Of a DNA stretch of 9,061 bases, positions 1-6,930 are shown in pieces. The position numbers and the translations under genes were made by a program. Origin of the DNA: Kiritimatiellia bacterium (lineage in GTDB: Bacteria; Verrucomicrobiota; Kiritimatiellia; SLAD01). Each line of letters starts with the position of its first letter. Position 1 is the stretch's first letter. The notes beneath the pieces were generated by a model that saw only the letters and a list, made by a program, of their open reading frames with translations, did no database searches and was not told the origin of the DNA. The stretch lies in contig SLLF01000258.1 of assembly GCA_007134175.1 (NCBI GenBank), positions 1-9,061 of the forward strand, written 5' to 3'.

Positions 1-240
1 AACATTTCCCATGATAAGGATATCTTTCGGACAAGAGGACAGCGCCTCCACCATGTTTATAGCATTGCCAAAATGAAGGGCGCCGGCCCCGGATGCAAGC
101 ATGGCCTCGGTGCAATGGCCACGATTGCCACAATTATGCAAGACAACCAGAAATTGATCATCCTGCAATGCATCCACAATCTGTTTTACATATGGGGTAG
201 AATACATCATGCAGTCTTCATTGGAAAGCAGCCCTGCGGC
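1..240 (-). pseudogene. URO-D superfamily (uroporphyrinogen decarboxylase / MtaA-like methyltransferase) fragment, 5' truncated
   Basis: Reading the minus strand in the frame whose codons end at position 1 gives about 80 residues typical of the central and C-terminal part of URO-D superfamily proteins. They include AAGLLS (about 223-240), a YVKQIVDAL helix (166-192), LHNCGN (124-141), GAGALHFGNAI (58-90) and a terminal ILIMGNV (1-21). Members of this family include haem-pathway decarboxylases and corrinoid-linked methyltransferases. The pattern here (HNCGN, HFGN, MGN) resembles the methyltransferase-like branch more than HemE, but this is recognition without a search. Upstream of AAGLLS the similarity stops, and the frame meets a TAG at 280-282. 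The first in-frame ATGs (205-210) lie inside the conserved domain, so no plausible start exists. The N-terminal half, some 200 residues, is absent because other sequence takes its place. The 3' end lies beyond position 1. It is best read as a broken gene rather than a functional enzyme. Confidence 0.72.
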
Positions 241-241
241 C

Positions 242-358
242 GAAGGGCGTTGGTGGGAGCAGCTCAGTCCCCGGGATGGCTATGTGCGGCATCGCATGCA
301 AACCCCATTTGCCATGGTCAATTTCGACGATTTTGAAGCCTCGCCACCGCGCGAGTGA
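242..358 (+). pseudogene. Possible 3' end of an unidentified gene
   Basis: Plus-strand codons from about 242 to a TGA at 356-358 read EGRWWEQLSPRDGYVRHR, then MQTPFAMVNFDDFEASPPRE. The stretch has a protein-like mix of aromatic, charged and hydrophobic residues and coding-like codon choice. The frame stays open leftward, but there it overlaps the opposite-strand URO-D remnant, so its true left limit is unclear. I do not recognise the family. The apparent beginning of this fragment meets the apparent break of the URO-D remnant at about 240, which would fit a rearrangement that joined two gene pieces. It could equally be a chance open frame of about 39 codons, so confidence is low. Confidence 0.25.
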
Positions 359-362
359 TAAT
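333..362 (+). promoter_or_regulatory. Candidate sigma-70-like promoter before the SUMF1-domain gene
   Basis: TTGAAG (333-338) and GATAAT (357-362) are separated by 18 bases, matching 4/6 and 5/6 of the classical -35 and -10 boxes. It lies about 95 bases before the ATG at 457. It overlaps the end of the possible gene fragment and an inverted repeat (354-362 with 382-390). The match is modest, and the organism's consensus is unknown. Confidence 0.22.
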
Positions 363-390
363 CGCTGGCAGGCACACGGCTATTATCGCT
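354..390 (+). repeat. Imperfect inverted repeat upstream of the SUMF1-domain gene
   Basis: AGTGATAAT (354-362) pairs with ATTATCGCT (382-390) over nine positions, one of them a G-U pair if transcribed, around a 19-base loop. It includes the TGA that closes the possible gene fragment. No T-run follows, so it is not a standard terminator. It could be an operator or a chance dyad. Nothing else recognisable lies between 391 and the start at 457. Confidence 0.25.
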
Positions 391-456
391 AGTGGATGAT
401 GAACTAAAACGACTCAAATGGTTAGGCCATAGATCCTTCATTCCAATGTGGGAATA

Positions 457-1572
457 ATGAGGCGTTTCCCCAGATTGCTGATTCCGCTTCTACAGAATAT
501 GCACAACGGTGCTATAGCCGTCGCCATGGTTGTCTGCATGAATCAAGCCATGGCTTCGGAATTCGCGGCTAGGGGGAGCAGGCGGTATGACGACACGGCC
601 GTTACCGTGACGGTTGCATCCCCCCTCCTCTCTGGAATGCTATCGATTCCGGCGGGGCATTTCAGGATGGGCGACCACTTCAATGAAGGGTGGGGGAGGG
701 AGCGGCCAGTCCATACGGTCCATATCAGCGCTTTTCACATGGACCGGTACCCGGTCACCAAAGCGCTGTGGGATAAAGTCTTGCTATGGGCGACGCATCC
801 GGATCGGGGAACGGAAATTTACATCTTCGACTGCGACGGCTGCGGCCATGGGTACAATCATCCCGTATATAGCATAAATTGGTACGACGCGGTGAAGTGG
901 TGCAATGCCCGCAGTGAAATGGAGGGGCTCAGCCCCGCATACTATACTGCTGCAGATCGGACACGTTCCAATATCTACCGCACCGGGCATGTGGATATAC
1001 AAAATGATTGGGTATGCTGGGAGAGCGGTTACCGTCTACCTACTGAGGCTGAGTGGGAGTACGCGGCGCGCGGTGGACTGAGCGGCAAGCGTTTCCCCTG
1101 GGGGGATCGCATCGATCACAACCGGGCCAATTATTATGCTAGCGGTGAACAGTACGAGTACGACGACGGTCCGGAAAACGGGGTATTCCATCCGAAGGGC
1201 CTGGAGACCGGGTGCAGACCGCACACGACACCGGTCGATTACTTTGAGCCGAATAACTTTGATCTCTACGACATGGGTGGCAACGTGTGGGAATGGACAT
1301 GGGACTGGTATAACGCCCATGTGTATGCCCGGGATACGGCGACTAACCCGAGGGGCTCGTCGTTAGGTTCTTTCCGTGTGGTGCGGGGCGGTAGTTGGTA
1401 CAGCAGCGCCATTCGCTGCCGCGTGGTCCTCCGCCGGTACTGCATGCCGGGATTCGCCTACCACCGTTTCGGTTTTCGTTCTGTCCGGTCTTCAAATCCG
1501 ATTCCCCATCGGGCAGGAGGAGGTACCACGGGTGAAGCGGAGCACGACTTTCCGACAGCACCTGGGCCATAG
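457..1572 (+). CDS. Secreted SUMF1/FGE-sulfatase-domain protein, probably not a true formylglycine-generating enzyme
   Basis: A 371-residue protein when started at ATG 457. The N-terminus (MRRFPRLLIPLL, then the hydrophobic GAIAVAMVVCMNQAMA) looks like a signal peptide with cleavage after AMA at about residue 33, so it is probably exported. The FGE-sulfatase (SUMF1) domain spans about 61-345. Hallmarks are an opening IPAGHFRMG, GYRLPTEAEWEYAARGG (191-207), MGGNVWEW (273-280), RVVRGGSW (307-314) and a closing FGFRSV. In true formylglycine-generating enzymes two cysteines five residues apart follow the GGS motif and bind copper. Here the first position is Ser316 and only the second, Cys321, is kept, which argues against sulfatase activation. 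Such homologues can be ligand-binding or serve other oxidoreductase roles; the function here is unknown. About 26 residues follow the domain. A GTG at 448 would add three residues; ATG 457 has GGGAA just before it, though with very short spacing. It is the only intact plus-strand gene in the left two thirds of the window. Confidence 0.88.
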   Translation: MRRFPRLLIPLLQNMHNGAIAVAMVVCMNQAMASEFAARGSRRYDDTAVTVTVASPLLSGMLSIPAGHFRMGDHFNEGWGRERPVHTVHISAFHMDRYPVTKALWDKVLLWATHPDRGTEIYIFDCDGCGHGYNHPVYSINWYDAVKWCNARSEMEGLSPAYYTAADRTRSNIYRTGHVDIQNDWVCWESGYRLPTEAEWEYAARGGLSGKRFPWGDRIDHNRANYYASGEQYEYDDGPENGVFHPKGLETGCRPHTTPVDYFEPNNFDLYDMGGNVWEWTWDWYNAHVYARDTATNPRGSSLGSFRVVRGGSWYSSAIRCRVVLRRYCMPGFAYHRFGFRSVRSSNPIPHRAGGGTTGEAEHDFPTAPGP

Positions 1573-1660
1573 TGATCCTCACTGCCTTGACTCCGAAACA
1601 AGGGCTGGGGCAATGCCTTCCCGCTTGGTTATTTATCGGCCGCATGTCAGCCGGTTGGGC

Positions 1661-2506
1661 TTAAGTCGACGGTTTGATCTCGCCTGAGCATTTAGCTTCC
1701 AGCTCCTGCCGGAATTCCGCCATGGCTGACATGGCTTGCTCGAGAACGTCGGCCGCCTTCATGAAGTCGAGTGCGCGAATATCCGTTAGCCGCGGCCGGA
1801 CATAGACGGTTGGGGGCCGCTCGGCCAATTTGACTTGGACCAACTGGGCAACCATACAGTCCAGCATGCCGAGAATGGCGTCCACCATGTTGGGCGAATC
1901 GCTGCAATCCTCCGCCGGGGAGGGAATGACGTCCACGGCGATGGTCACGTCGCATTCGTCTGACAGAATATCGTAGGGCAGGTTGTTGGCCACGCCTCCG
2001 TCCACCAGGATGCGTCCCTGATGCGGGACCGGTACAAAGATGCCGGGGATGGAGATACTGGCCTGGAGGGCCGGCCAGAGGGGGCCTTGCTCGAAAACAA
2101 CCGGTTGGCCCGAATGAAAGTCAGTGGCGACGATCTTCAGAGGGATCGACAAGTCCTCAAAGGTTTCCGCGTGGATGGAATCGATCAGGTATTTCAACAG
2201 CCCATCCACCTTCAGCAATCCCTGCCCCCTAAATGACAGGCCGAAGGCACTCAGCCATTTCAGCAGACCGCGCCGTTTGGGATAGAGCGTTTTCCAGTTG
2301 TCGCCGCGTTCGATGATGTGCTGCTCTATAAAGGAGCGAATCCGCCTGCCGGACCAGCCGGAGGCGTAGAACGCGCCGATAATAGCCCCCATGCTGGTGC
2401 CTGCGATCTGAGTCGGCTGCAGACCGCAATCGTCCAGCGTTTCCAGGGCCGGGATATGCGCCAAGCCGCGTACCCCCCCGCCCGCGAGTGCCAGCCCGAT
2501 TTTCAT
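1661..2506 (-). CDS. Patatin-like phospholipase (RssA/YchK-type)
   Basis: A 281-residue serine acyl hydrolase of the patatin family. The oxyanion-hole glycine motif GGGVRG is at residues 9-14, the nucleophile elbow GTSMG at 36-40 (Ser38), and the catalytic aspartate in VDGG at 168-171 (Asp169). The segment ALQASISIPGIF (147-157) is also typical. The whole catalytic domain is present and no signal peptide is seen, so a cytoplasmic or inner-membrane-associated enzyme is likely. Family members release fatty acids from phospholipids or other acyl esters; the substrate is not readable here. Its ATG overlaps the stop of the upstream synthetase/acyltransferase gene as ATGA (2503-2506). This implies coupled translation and a shared lipid pathway: one protein removes acyl chains, the other activates and re-attaches them. 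The gene ends at TAA (1661-1663), convergent with the SUMF1-domain gene across 88 bases in which I see no convincing terminator. Confidence 0.92.
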   Translation of the reverse strand: MKIGLALAGGGVRGLAHIPALETLDDCGLQPTQIAGTSMGAIIGAFYASGWSGRRIRSFIEQHIIERGDNWKTLYPKRRGLLKWLSAFGLSFRGQGLLKVDGLLKYLIDSIHAETFEDLSIPLKIVATDFHSGQPVVFEQGPLWPALQASISIPGIFVPVPHQGRILVDGGVANNLPYDILSDECDVTIAVDVIPSPAEDCSDSPNMVDAILGMLDCMVAQLVQVKLAERPPTVYVRPRLTDIRALDFMKAADVLEQAMSAMAEFRQELEAKCSGEIKPST

Positions 2507-5238
2507 TCTGTCGCCTGCGGGGTGTCCCCGCCCAGTTCGGCCACTGCCACGCGCAGGCCGTTCATGATCTTTTCATGTGGTTGTTCTCCCTCGCCGCGTT
2601 TGGCCAGTTCGGCAGGTTTCAGCGGTTGGCCGATGGTAAGGGTGATGCGGCCGGGCCGGGGCCATTGTTGTCCGGCCGGCCATGCGGAAAAAGTCCCGTC
2701 AATGTGAACGGGTACAACAGCCACGTCCTTGTACTCTTTGAGCAGCAACCCCAAACCCAGGCGGAATGGTGCCAGCTTGCCGTCCCGCACGATATGGCCT
2801 TCGGGGAACCAGACCATCGGGTTGCCGCGTTTCAGCGTGGCGGCAGCTAGGGCGAGGCTGGTCATCGGTCCCCGGCGGGCGTCGATGGGGATCACCTGGC
2901 CCAACCGGCTGAGCACACGGACCAGCCCGCTCCGGTCCAGAATGTTGGTCGTGGCGGCCCAGTAGAAACGGCTTACGGTTTTGAATGGCAGGCCGTGAAC
3001 GATGGCCGGTGTGTCGAGGAAGCTGGTGTGGTTTGGCGTGAAGACGTACGGACCGGATGCGGGCAGGTTCTCCTGGCCGACCACGCGCACGCGGTACATC
3101 AAGCGCATCCCGAGTGCGTGGAGACCGTATAGCAGCCAGCCGACGACGGTGTGGAAGAGCGGCCGTGGCCGAATCCAACGTTGCTCCCGGGATTGCAGTA
3201 CCTTCTCCGGCTCGGCAATGGGATTGTCGGCCCGTTCACCATCCTCGTCTGAAGCCGACCACACCGCCTCAAATAGGTCGCGTACGGTTTCCGCCTTTTC
3301 GAGCACGTCATCCCCGAAGGGTAATCCGGTGGCCGTCTCCAGTGCGGTAGAAAGCTCCACCCAGCCGAGCGAATCGATGCCTAAATCGCCTTCCAGGCGT
3401 GACGCGGGCGTCAGGCGTCGATCACCATAGCGCTGCGCCAACAAATCCCACACCGCGCGGGCCGGCGGATGGTCGAGCAGGCTTTGATCGGAGCTGGACA
3501 TCTCCTCAATGGTGATCGGGCCGCCCTTCTCGCCACCGTCGGTGGAGTGTTCGTCATACATGGCCTCCAGTTTGTGACGACGGATTTTGCCGAGCCGGGT
3601 TCGAGGTAGTTCGTCGCGCACCAGTTTGAAGTTTGTCAGCCGCTGGTAGGACGGAATCTCGTCACGGTGTTGCCGTAGCGCCTCCTTGATACGCGTTTCC
3701 GCCTCTTCATCGGTAGCGCCGTCGTGCGCGACGATCACGGCCACCAGTTTCCCCTCCTTTTGCAGGATCCCGATTTCCTCGATCTCATCAATCAGGGATT
3801 CGTAGCGTGCCTCCAATTTGTCGGGCGAGACATTCTCCCCGCCTTCGAGTACCAGCATGGTGGACACGCGTCCTTCCAGGTGCAGGAAGCCGTCTTCGTC
3901 GAACCAACCCACGTCGCCGGTTCGGTACCAGTCATCCTTGAAGGCCTGCTGCGACGCCTCTTCGAGGTTCAGGTACCCGCCGAAGACGCCGGGGCCCTTG
4001 GCCTGCACTTCGCCCGCTTGGGTGTGGCGTCGTGCACCACCCGGGGCCTCGTCGTCGGCGTCCTCGTCCCCGGTCTGCAGGGCGGATGGATCGATACGCA
4101 ATTCGCTGCCGGGCACCGTGCGACCAACCGTGTCGAGATGGCCTTCACCTGGCTTCAGGATGGTCAGCAGTGGCGACGTTTCCGTCAGACCGTAACCCAC
4201 AGCCAAATCCCAGCCGAACGCCTGAATTTGCGTCGCGATTTCGGGGTCCAGCGGCGATCCGCCGGACGCCATAAGTCGCAATTTACCACCCATTTTCCGG
4301 TGAAGCGAACCGAACAGCAGCCGGCCCGGGGAGCGGTTGAACCGCTGCACGCAAAAGACGCTGAGGGCGAAGGCGCCTTTGAAGAAGGCGCGTACCAGGG
4401 CTGGGCCGCGCGCCGCCTTGTTCTTGATGCCTTCGACCAGGGCGCGATGCAATCGCGGCACGCCCATGACCATGGATACCTCGCCTTCCGCAATGGCTTG
4501 GGCCAACTGAGGCCCGGCCAGCGCGGCTGGCAGGATGATGGCCATACCGAGTTTGAGCGGCGCCAGGAAGCCAATGACAAACGGATAGACGTGATGCAGC
4601 GGCAACGGCAACAGGACCCGGTCTTCGGGTCGGATTAGGCCGGTGTCCTGGGCCACTTCCATTTGATACGCCAGATTGGCTCGGGTGAGCGGTACCCCCT
4701 TAGGCGCACCGGTGGTGCCGGAAGTGTAAAAGATGACCGCGCGCTGGTCGCCTTCCCCGGATTCCGGTTCGGCCACTTCGTCGGACCCACATTGGCGCCA
4801 GCTTGCGTCCCCCTCTTCCTCGTCCACCCGATAGATTGTGGGGCGGGTCTCCACGTCCAGTTTTTTTAAGCGGCCTGCGCCGCGCATGTCGGTAAACAGC
4901 CATTGCGGCTGCGCATCGTTCAAGACGTGTTTAAGCGACTCGTCGTCGAACTGGGCATCGATGGGGACGACCACGGCTTCGGCGCGCAGCACGGCCAGGA
5001 TGGCGATCATCAGCGGGGGAGTGGGCATGGCCCATATCATGACCGTATCGCCAGGTTTCACGCCGGCCTTGCTGCGCAGGCCGGCCGCCAACCGGCCGAC
5101 AGCGTCATCCAGCTCGCCGTAGGTCCAGCGCTGGACGTCATCACGCTTGAAGGCCAGCAGGGCGGGGCGGTCGCCGATAGCACCCAATCGTGAAAAATCA
5201 AAGGGGCCGGATGCTTGATTTCTCTTTTCGGCGGTCAT
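2503..5238 (-). CDS. Three-domain acyl-ACP synthetase / acyl carrier / 1-acylglycerolphosphate acyltransferase fusion
   Basis: A 911-residue multidomain enzyme. Residues 1 to about 563 form an AMP-forming acyl ligase: the ATP loop YTSGTTGAPKG is at 171-181, YGLTETS at 349-355, YRTGD at 438-442, and the C-terminal catalytic lysine is probably Lys551 in TRLGKIRR. Residues about 590-662 are an acyl carrier domain, with phosphopantetheine attachment predicted at Ser623 in GIDSLGWVEL. Residues about 700-900 are a PlsC-type acyltransferase with NHTSFLD (736-742, the H-x4-D motif) and FPEGH (811-815). The expected chemistry is ATP-dependent activation of a fatty acid, loading onto the built-in carrier, and transfer to a lysophospholipid or glycerol-phosphate acceptor. 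This resembles E. coli Aas, but the domain order is reversed and an internal ACP is present. An acidic insert (about 390-400, DEDADDE) lies within the ligase. A good ribosome site, AAGGGAG (5246-5252 on this strand), sits seven bases before the ATG. The acyl chain and acceptor are inferred only by family. Confidence 0.93.
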   Translation of the reverse strand: MTAEKRNQASGPFDFSRLGAIGDRPALLAFKRDDVQRWTYGELDDAVGRLAAGLRSKAGVKPGDTVMIWAMPTPPLMIAILAVLRAEAVVVPIDAQFDDESLKHVLNDAQPQWLFTDMRGAGRLKKLDVETRPTIYRVDEEEGDASWRQCGSDEVAEPESGEGDQRAVIFYTSGTTGAPKGVPLTRANLAYQMEVAQDTGLIRPEDRVLLPLPLHHVYPFVIGFLAPLKLGMAIILPAALAGPQLAQAIAEGEVSMVMGVPRLHRALVEGIKNKAARGPALVRAFFKGAFALSVFCVQRFNRSPGRLLFGSLHRKMGGKLRLMASGGSPLDPEIATQIQAFGWDLAVGYGLTETSPLLTILKPGEGHLDTVGRTVPGSELRIDPSALQTGDEDADDEAPGGARRHTQAGEVQAKGPGVFGGYLNLEEASQQAFKDDWYRTGDVGWFDEDGFLHLEGRVSTMLVLEGGENVSPDKLEARYESLIDEIEEIGILQKEGKLVAVIVAHDGATDEEAETRIKEALRQHRDEIPSYQRLTNFKLVRDELPRTRLGKIRRHKLEAMYDEHSTDGGEKGGPITIEEMSSSDQSLLDHPPARAVWDLLAQRYGDRRLTPASRLEGDLGIDSLGWVELSTALETATGLPFGDDVLEKAETVRDLFEAVWSASDEDGERADNPIAEPEKVLQSREQRWIRPRPLFHTVVGWLLYGLHALGMRLMYRVRVVGQENLPASGPYVFTPNHTSFLDTPAIVHGLPFKTVSRFYWAATTNILDRSGLVRVLSRLGQVIPIDARRGPMTSLALAAATLKRGNPMVWFPEGHIVRDGKLAPFRLGLGLLLKEYKDVAVVPVHIDGTFSAWPAGQQWPRPGRITLTIGQPLKPAELAKRGEGEQPHEKIMNGLRVAVAELGGDTPQATE

Positions 5239-5245
5239 GGTCTCG

Positions 5246-5252
5246 CTCCCTT
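5246..5252 (-). promoter_or_regulatory. Ribosome binding site of the synthetase/acyltransferase fusion
   Basis: The minus strand reads AAGGGAG followed by seven bases and then ATG (5236-5238). This is a strong match to the 16S anti-Shine-Dalgarno and supports the chosen start. Confidence 0.7.
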
Positions 5253-5308
5253 CTGTGGTCGTAGTGCCGATACGGCGGCGTTACCCGTGTCCGTCAAATT
5301 CATCAAGC

Positions 5309-5337
5309 ACTGTATCACGATTCACCGGCCTTTCCAA
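5309..5337 (-). promoter_or_regulatory. Candidate promoter for the synthetase/acyltransferase-patatin operon
   Basis: On the minus strand TTGGAA (5332-5337) and TACAGT (5309-5314) are separated by exactly 17 bases, matching 4/6 each of the -35 and -10 consensus. It lies about 70 bases upstream of the fusion gene's ATG, just past a hairpin that may end the lptF/G transcript. The location makes sense for an independent operon; the sequence match itself is only moderate. Confidence 0.33.
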
Positions 5338-5370
5338 GAACCCCAAACCCCAAAGCCAAAAACTTGCACC

Positions 5371-5386
5371 CCCCGATGTTTCGGGG
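5371..5386 (-). terminator. Hairpin after lptF/G, possible intrinsic terminator
   Basis: A perfect 6-bp GC-rich stem, CCCCGA / TCGGGG, encloses a 4-base loop 26 bases past the stop codon of the LptF/LptG gene. On the minus strand it is followed, after GGTGCAAG, by five T residues. The T-run sits farther from the stem than in a textbook terminator, so termination may be weak. Confidence 0.42.
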
Positions 5387-5412
5387 CGCAGCGCACTATC
5401 CAGCATTCGGGG

Positions 5413-6501
5413 CTACCGCATACGCTGCACGAATACGATGCCGATTGTCAGAAAGATCATGTTGGGCAGCCAGACAGCCAGCCAAGGTTCCATTGTTTGG
5501 TTCTTGCCCAGCGCCATGCCAAAATTAATCAGCACATAGAATGAAAAGAAGAGCCCAAGGGCCAGTGCCACACCGCGAAACGCGCCTTTTCGCCCCGTGT
5601 GCGCACCGATCGGGAGTCCGAGCAGGGTGACAATAAAGCAGGTCCACGGCATCGCCAACCGGTAGTGCAAGTCGACCTCGTGACGGGCCAGGGTGTCGCG
5701 CGACACGTGCTGGTGGGCATGGATAAACTCGAGCAGTTCGCGGGATGAGAGGAATTCGGGGTCCTTGGTGACGTTGATGAAATCGCGCGGGGTTTCGGTG
5801 AATTCGACCATTTCCCGGCGGGAGTCGGTGCGGGGCGGCCCCAAGGGGTAGCCTTGCTCGTCCAGTTGCTGGGTGGTCACTTCCACGAACCACCACTTGC
5901 CATCCAGCCAGCGGGCGGAACGCGCCCGGATACGGGCGGCATCGCTGCCGTCTTCCCGTTGCTGGATAACCTCAATCCGTTTCATCTCGAAGGTTTGCCG
6001 GTTGAATTCCCCGATCATCCAGACGCGTTGTTCCTCCGCGTTGCGGAAGGGCAGGTCGGTATTGACGTAAAAGTCGATCTCGCCGTCGTGGGTTTCCGCC
6101 CGCACGAATTGGTTGGTCCAGTAGGCCGACCACGGGGCGATGGTTTCGTTGATTACAGCCACAGCAATGCTGGCCAGCAGTCCCAGGGTAATGACCGGGA
6201 CCATCAGGCGGTACAGGCTCACCCCGCTGGCGCGCATCGCGGTCAGCTCGTTGTTGCGGGTCAGTTGGGAGAGCCCATAGAGAATCGCCAGCAACAGGGA
6301 GATCGGCACGATGAAAATGACCGCCGAGGGTAACAGGTAGAGGTAGAAACGGAATACAGCGGATAGCGGGGTGCCCGCCTCAATAAAATCCGATAAATGG
6401 CTGAACAGATCAAAGATGACAAAGATCATCAAGAAGGCCGCCAGGCAGTAGCCCAGCGGCACCAGGACATTGGCCAGCAGGTATTTGTCGATCAGTTTCA
6501 C
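5413..6501 (-). CDS. LptF/LptG-family lipopolysaccharide export permease
   Basis: A 362-residue inner-membrane permease of the LptF/LptG (YjgP/YjgQ) family. With the ATPase LptB it would extract lipopolysaccharide from the inner membrane and pass it to LptC/LptA. Six membrane segments are visible at about 11-33, 54-78, 98-120, 282-300, 306-330 and 338-358. A large periplasmic region (about 121-270) between the third and fourth corresponds to the beta-jellyroll domain. The family signature NNELTAMRASGVSLYRL (83-99) precedes the third segment and matches the region that couples to LptB. The start is GTG (6499-6501); an in-frame TGA lies a few codons upstream, which fixes this start unless a later one is used. 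No good Shine-Dalgarno is seen. I cannot tell LptF from LptG. The usual partner permease is not in the window, nor are lptA, lptB or lptC. Confidence 0.9.
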   Translation of the reverse strand: MKLIDKYLLANVLVPLGYCLAAFLMIFVIFDLFSHLSDFIEAGTPLSAVFRFYLYLLPSAVIFIVPISLLLAILYGLSQLTRNNELTAMRASGVSLYRLMVPVITLGLLASIAVAVINETIAPWSAYWTNQFVRAETHDGEIDFYVNTDLPFRNAEEQRVWMIGEFNRQTFEMKRIEVIQQREDGSDAARIRARSARWLDGKWWFVEVTTQQLDEQGYPLGPPRTDSRREMVEFTETPRDFINVTKDPEFLSSRELLEFIHAHQHVSRDTLARHEVDLHYRLAMPWTCFIVTLLGLPIGAHTGRKGAFRGVALALGLFFSFYVLINFGMALGKNQTMEPWLAVWLPNMIFLTIGIVFVQRMR

Positions 6502-6543
6502 GTTGCCGCATCATACCGTTGCACCTAAGGGAAAACAAGTGTT

Positions 6544-6558
6544 GCGGTGCCTCACCGC
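6544..6558 (-). terminator. Small hairpin between the 115-residue gene and lptF/G
   Basis: GCGGTG and CACCGC form a perfect 6-bp stem with a 3-base loop, 24 bases after the stop of the upstream gene. On the minus strand AACACTTGTTTT follows. It may weaken read-through into lptF/G, or be a chance or processing hairpin. The T-rich stretch is short and interrupted. Confidence 0.28.
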
Positions 6559-6582
6559 CTATGAGAATTCGAAAGGGCCCGG

Positions 6583-6930
6583 TCAAAGGTGCTTGCGGAC
6601 GACCTGGATGGTCAGCACGTTCCGGCTATAGTCGATCTGCGCGTCGTCACACATCATGGCGACCAGGTCGAGTTCACTGCTGTTTTCCAATTCGCCGGCC
6701 AGTTGCCAGTAGTAGTCTTCCAACTCGGGGTTGCGTTCTTGTTCGAGCTTCTCACGCAGCGTCGCCAGCGCTTCCTCGTCGACGGTCCCGTCCCGCATGA
6801 TGAAGCGGGCGCGGAAGGCCTCGTCATCGTGTTCGATGGTCACGTCCACCCGGCGGCTGTCGAAGGTGTGCATACAGTGAGTGAGCAATTCATCGACCAC
6901 TTTGACGAATTTCTTCAAATCGTATTTCAT
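6583..6930 (-). CDS. Uncharacterised 115-residue soluble protein coupled to DUF1576; weak GHKL/HATPase-like pattern
   Basis: A small acidic protein without signal peptide or membrane segment. It has an N-terminal helix (KKFVKVVDELLTHCMHTF), a strand pair (RRVDVTIEHDDEAFRARFIMRDG, 26-48), a charged helix (50-68), then EDYYWQLAGE (71-80) and SSELDLVAMMCDDAQIDY (84-101) followed by a final strand. The order recalls a reduced histidine-kinase/anti-sigma ATPase fold: an N-box-like DELLTH, MRDG where the D-box sits, and SELDLVAMMCDD where GLGLxLV plus a helix sits. Key ATP-binding asparagine and glycines are missing, so this resemblance is an inference and ATP binding is doubtful. I believe related small proteins with a YYW-x-L-x-GE segment occur in other bacteria, but no function is known to me. 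The start is well supported: GGGAGGAA (6936-6943) lies five bases before the ATG. The ATG overlaps the DUF1576 stop as ATGA (6927-6930). Confidence 0.8.
   Translation of the reverse strand: MKYDLKKFVKVVDELLTHCMHTFDSRRVDVTIEHDDEAFRARFIMRDGTVDEEALATLREKLEQERNPELEDYYWQLAGELENSSELDLVAMMCDDAQIDYSRNVLTIQVVRKHL

Noticed and set aside
73..336. 87-codon plus-strand open frame
   Set aside because: It runs antisense to the clearly conserved URO-D remnant, has no recognisable domain and no ribosome site.
1573..1660. Possible bidirectional terminator between the convergent SUMF1-domain and patatin genes
   Set aside because: Only 4-bp stems such as CGGC/GCCG can be drawn and no T-run follows on either strand.
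3724..4638. 304-codon plus-strand open frame
   Set aside because: It lies wholly antisense to the AMP-ligase domain, whose motifs are unmistakable. Long antisense frames are common in GC-rich genes, and the translation looks like low-complexity shadow sequence.
5341..5365. C/A-rich tract (CCCCAAACCCCAAAGCC) as a repeat element
   Set aside because: Only two short imperfect units, too little to call a repeat array.
5854..6333. 159-codon plus-strand open frame
   Set aside because: Antisense to the LptF/LptG gene, with a His/Gln/Arg/Gly-rich translation and no family resemblance.
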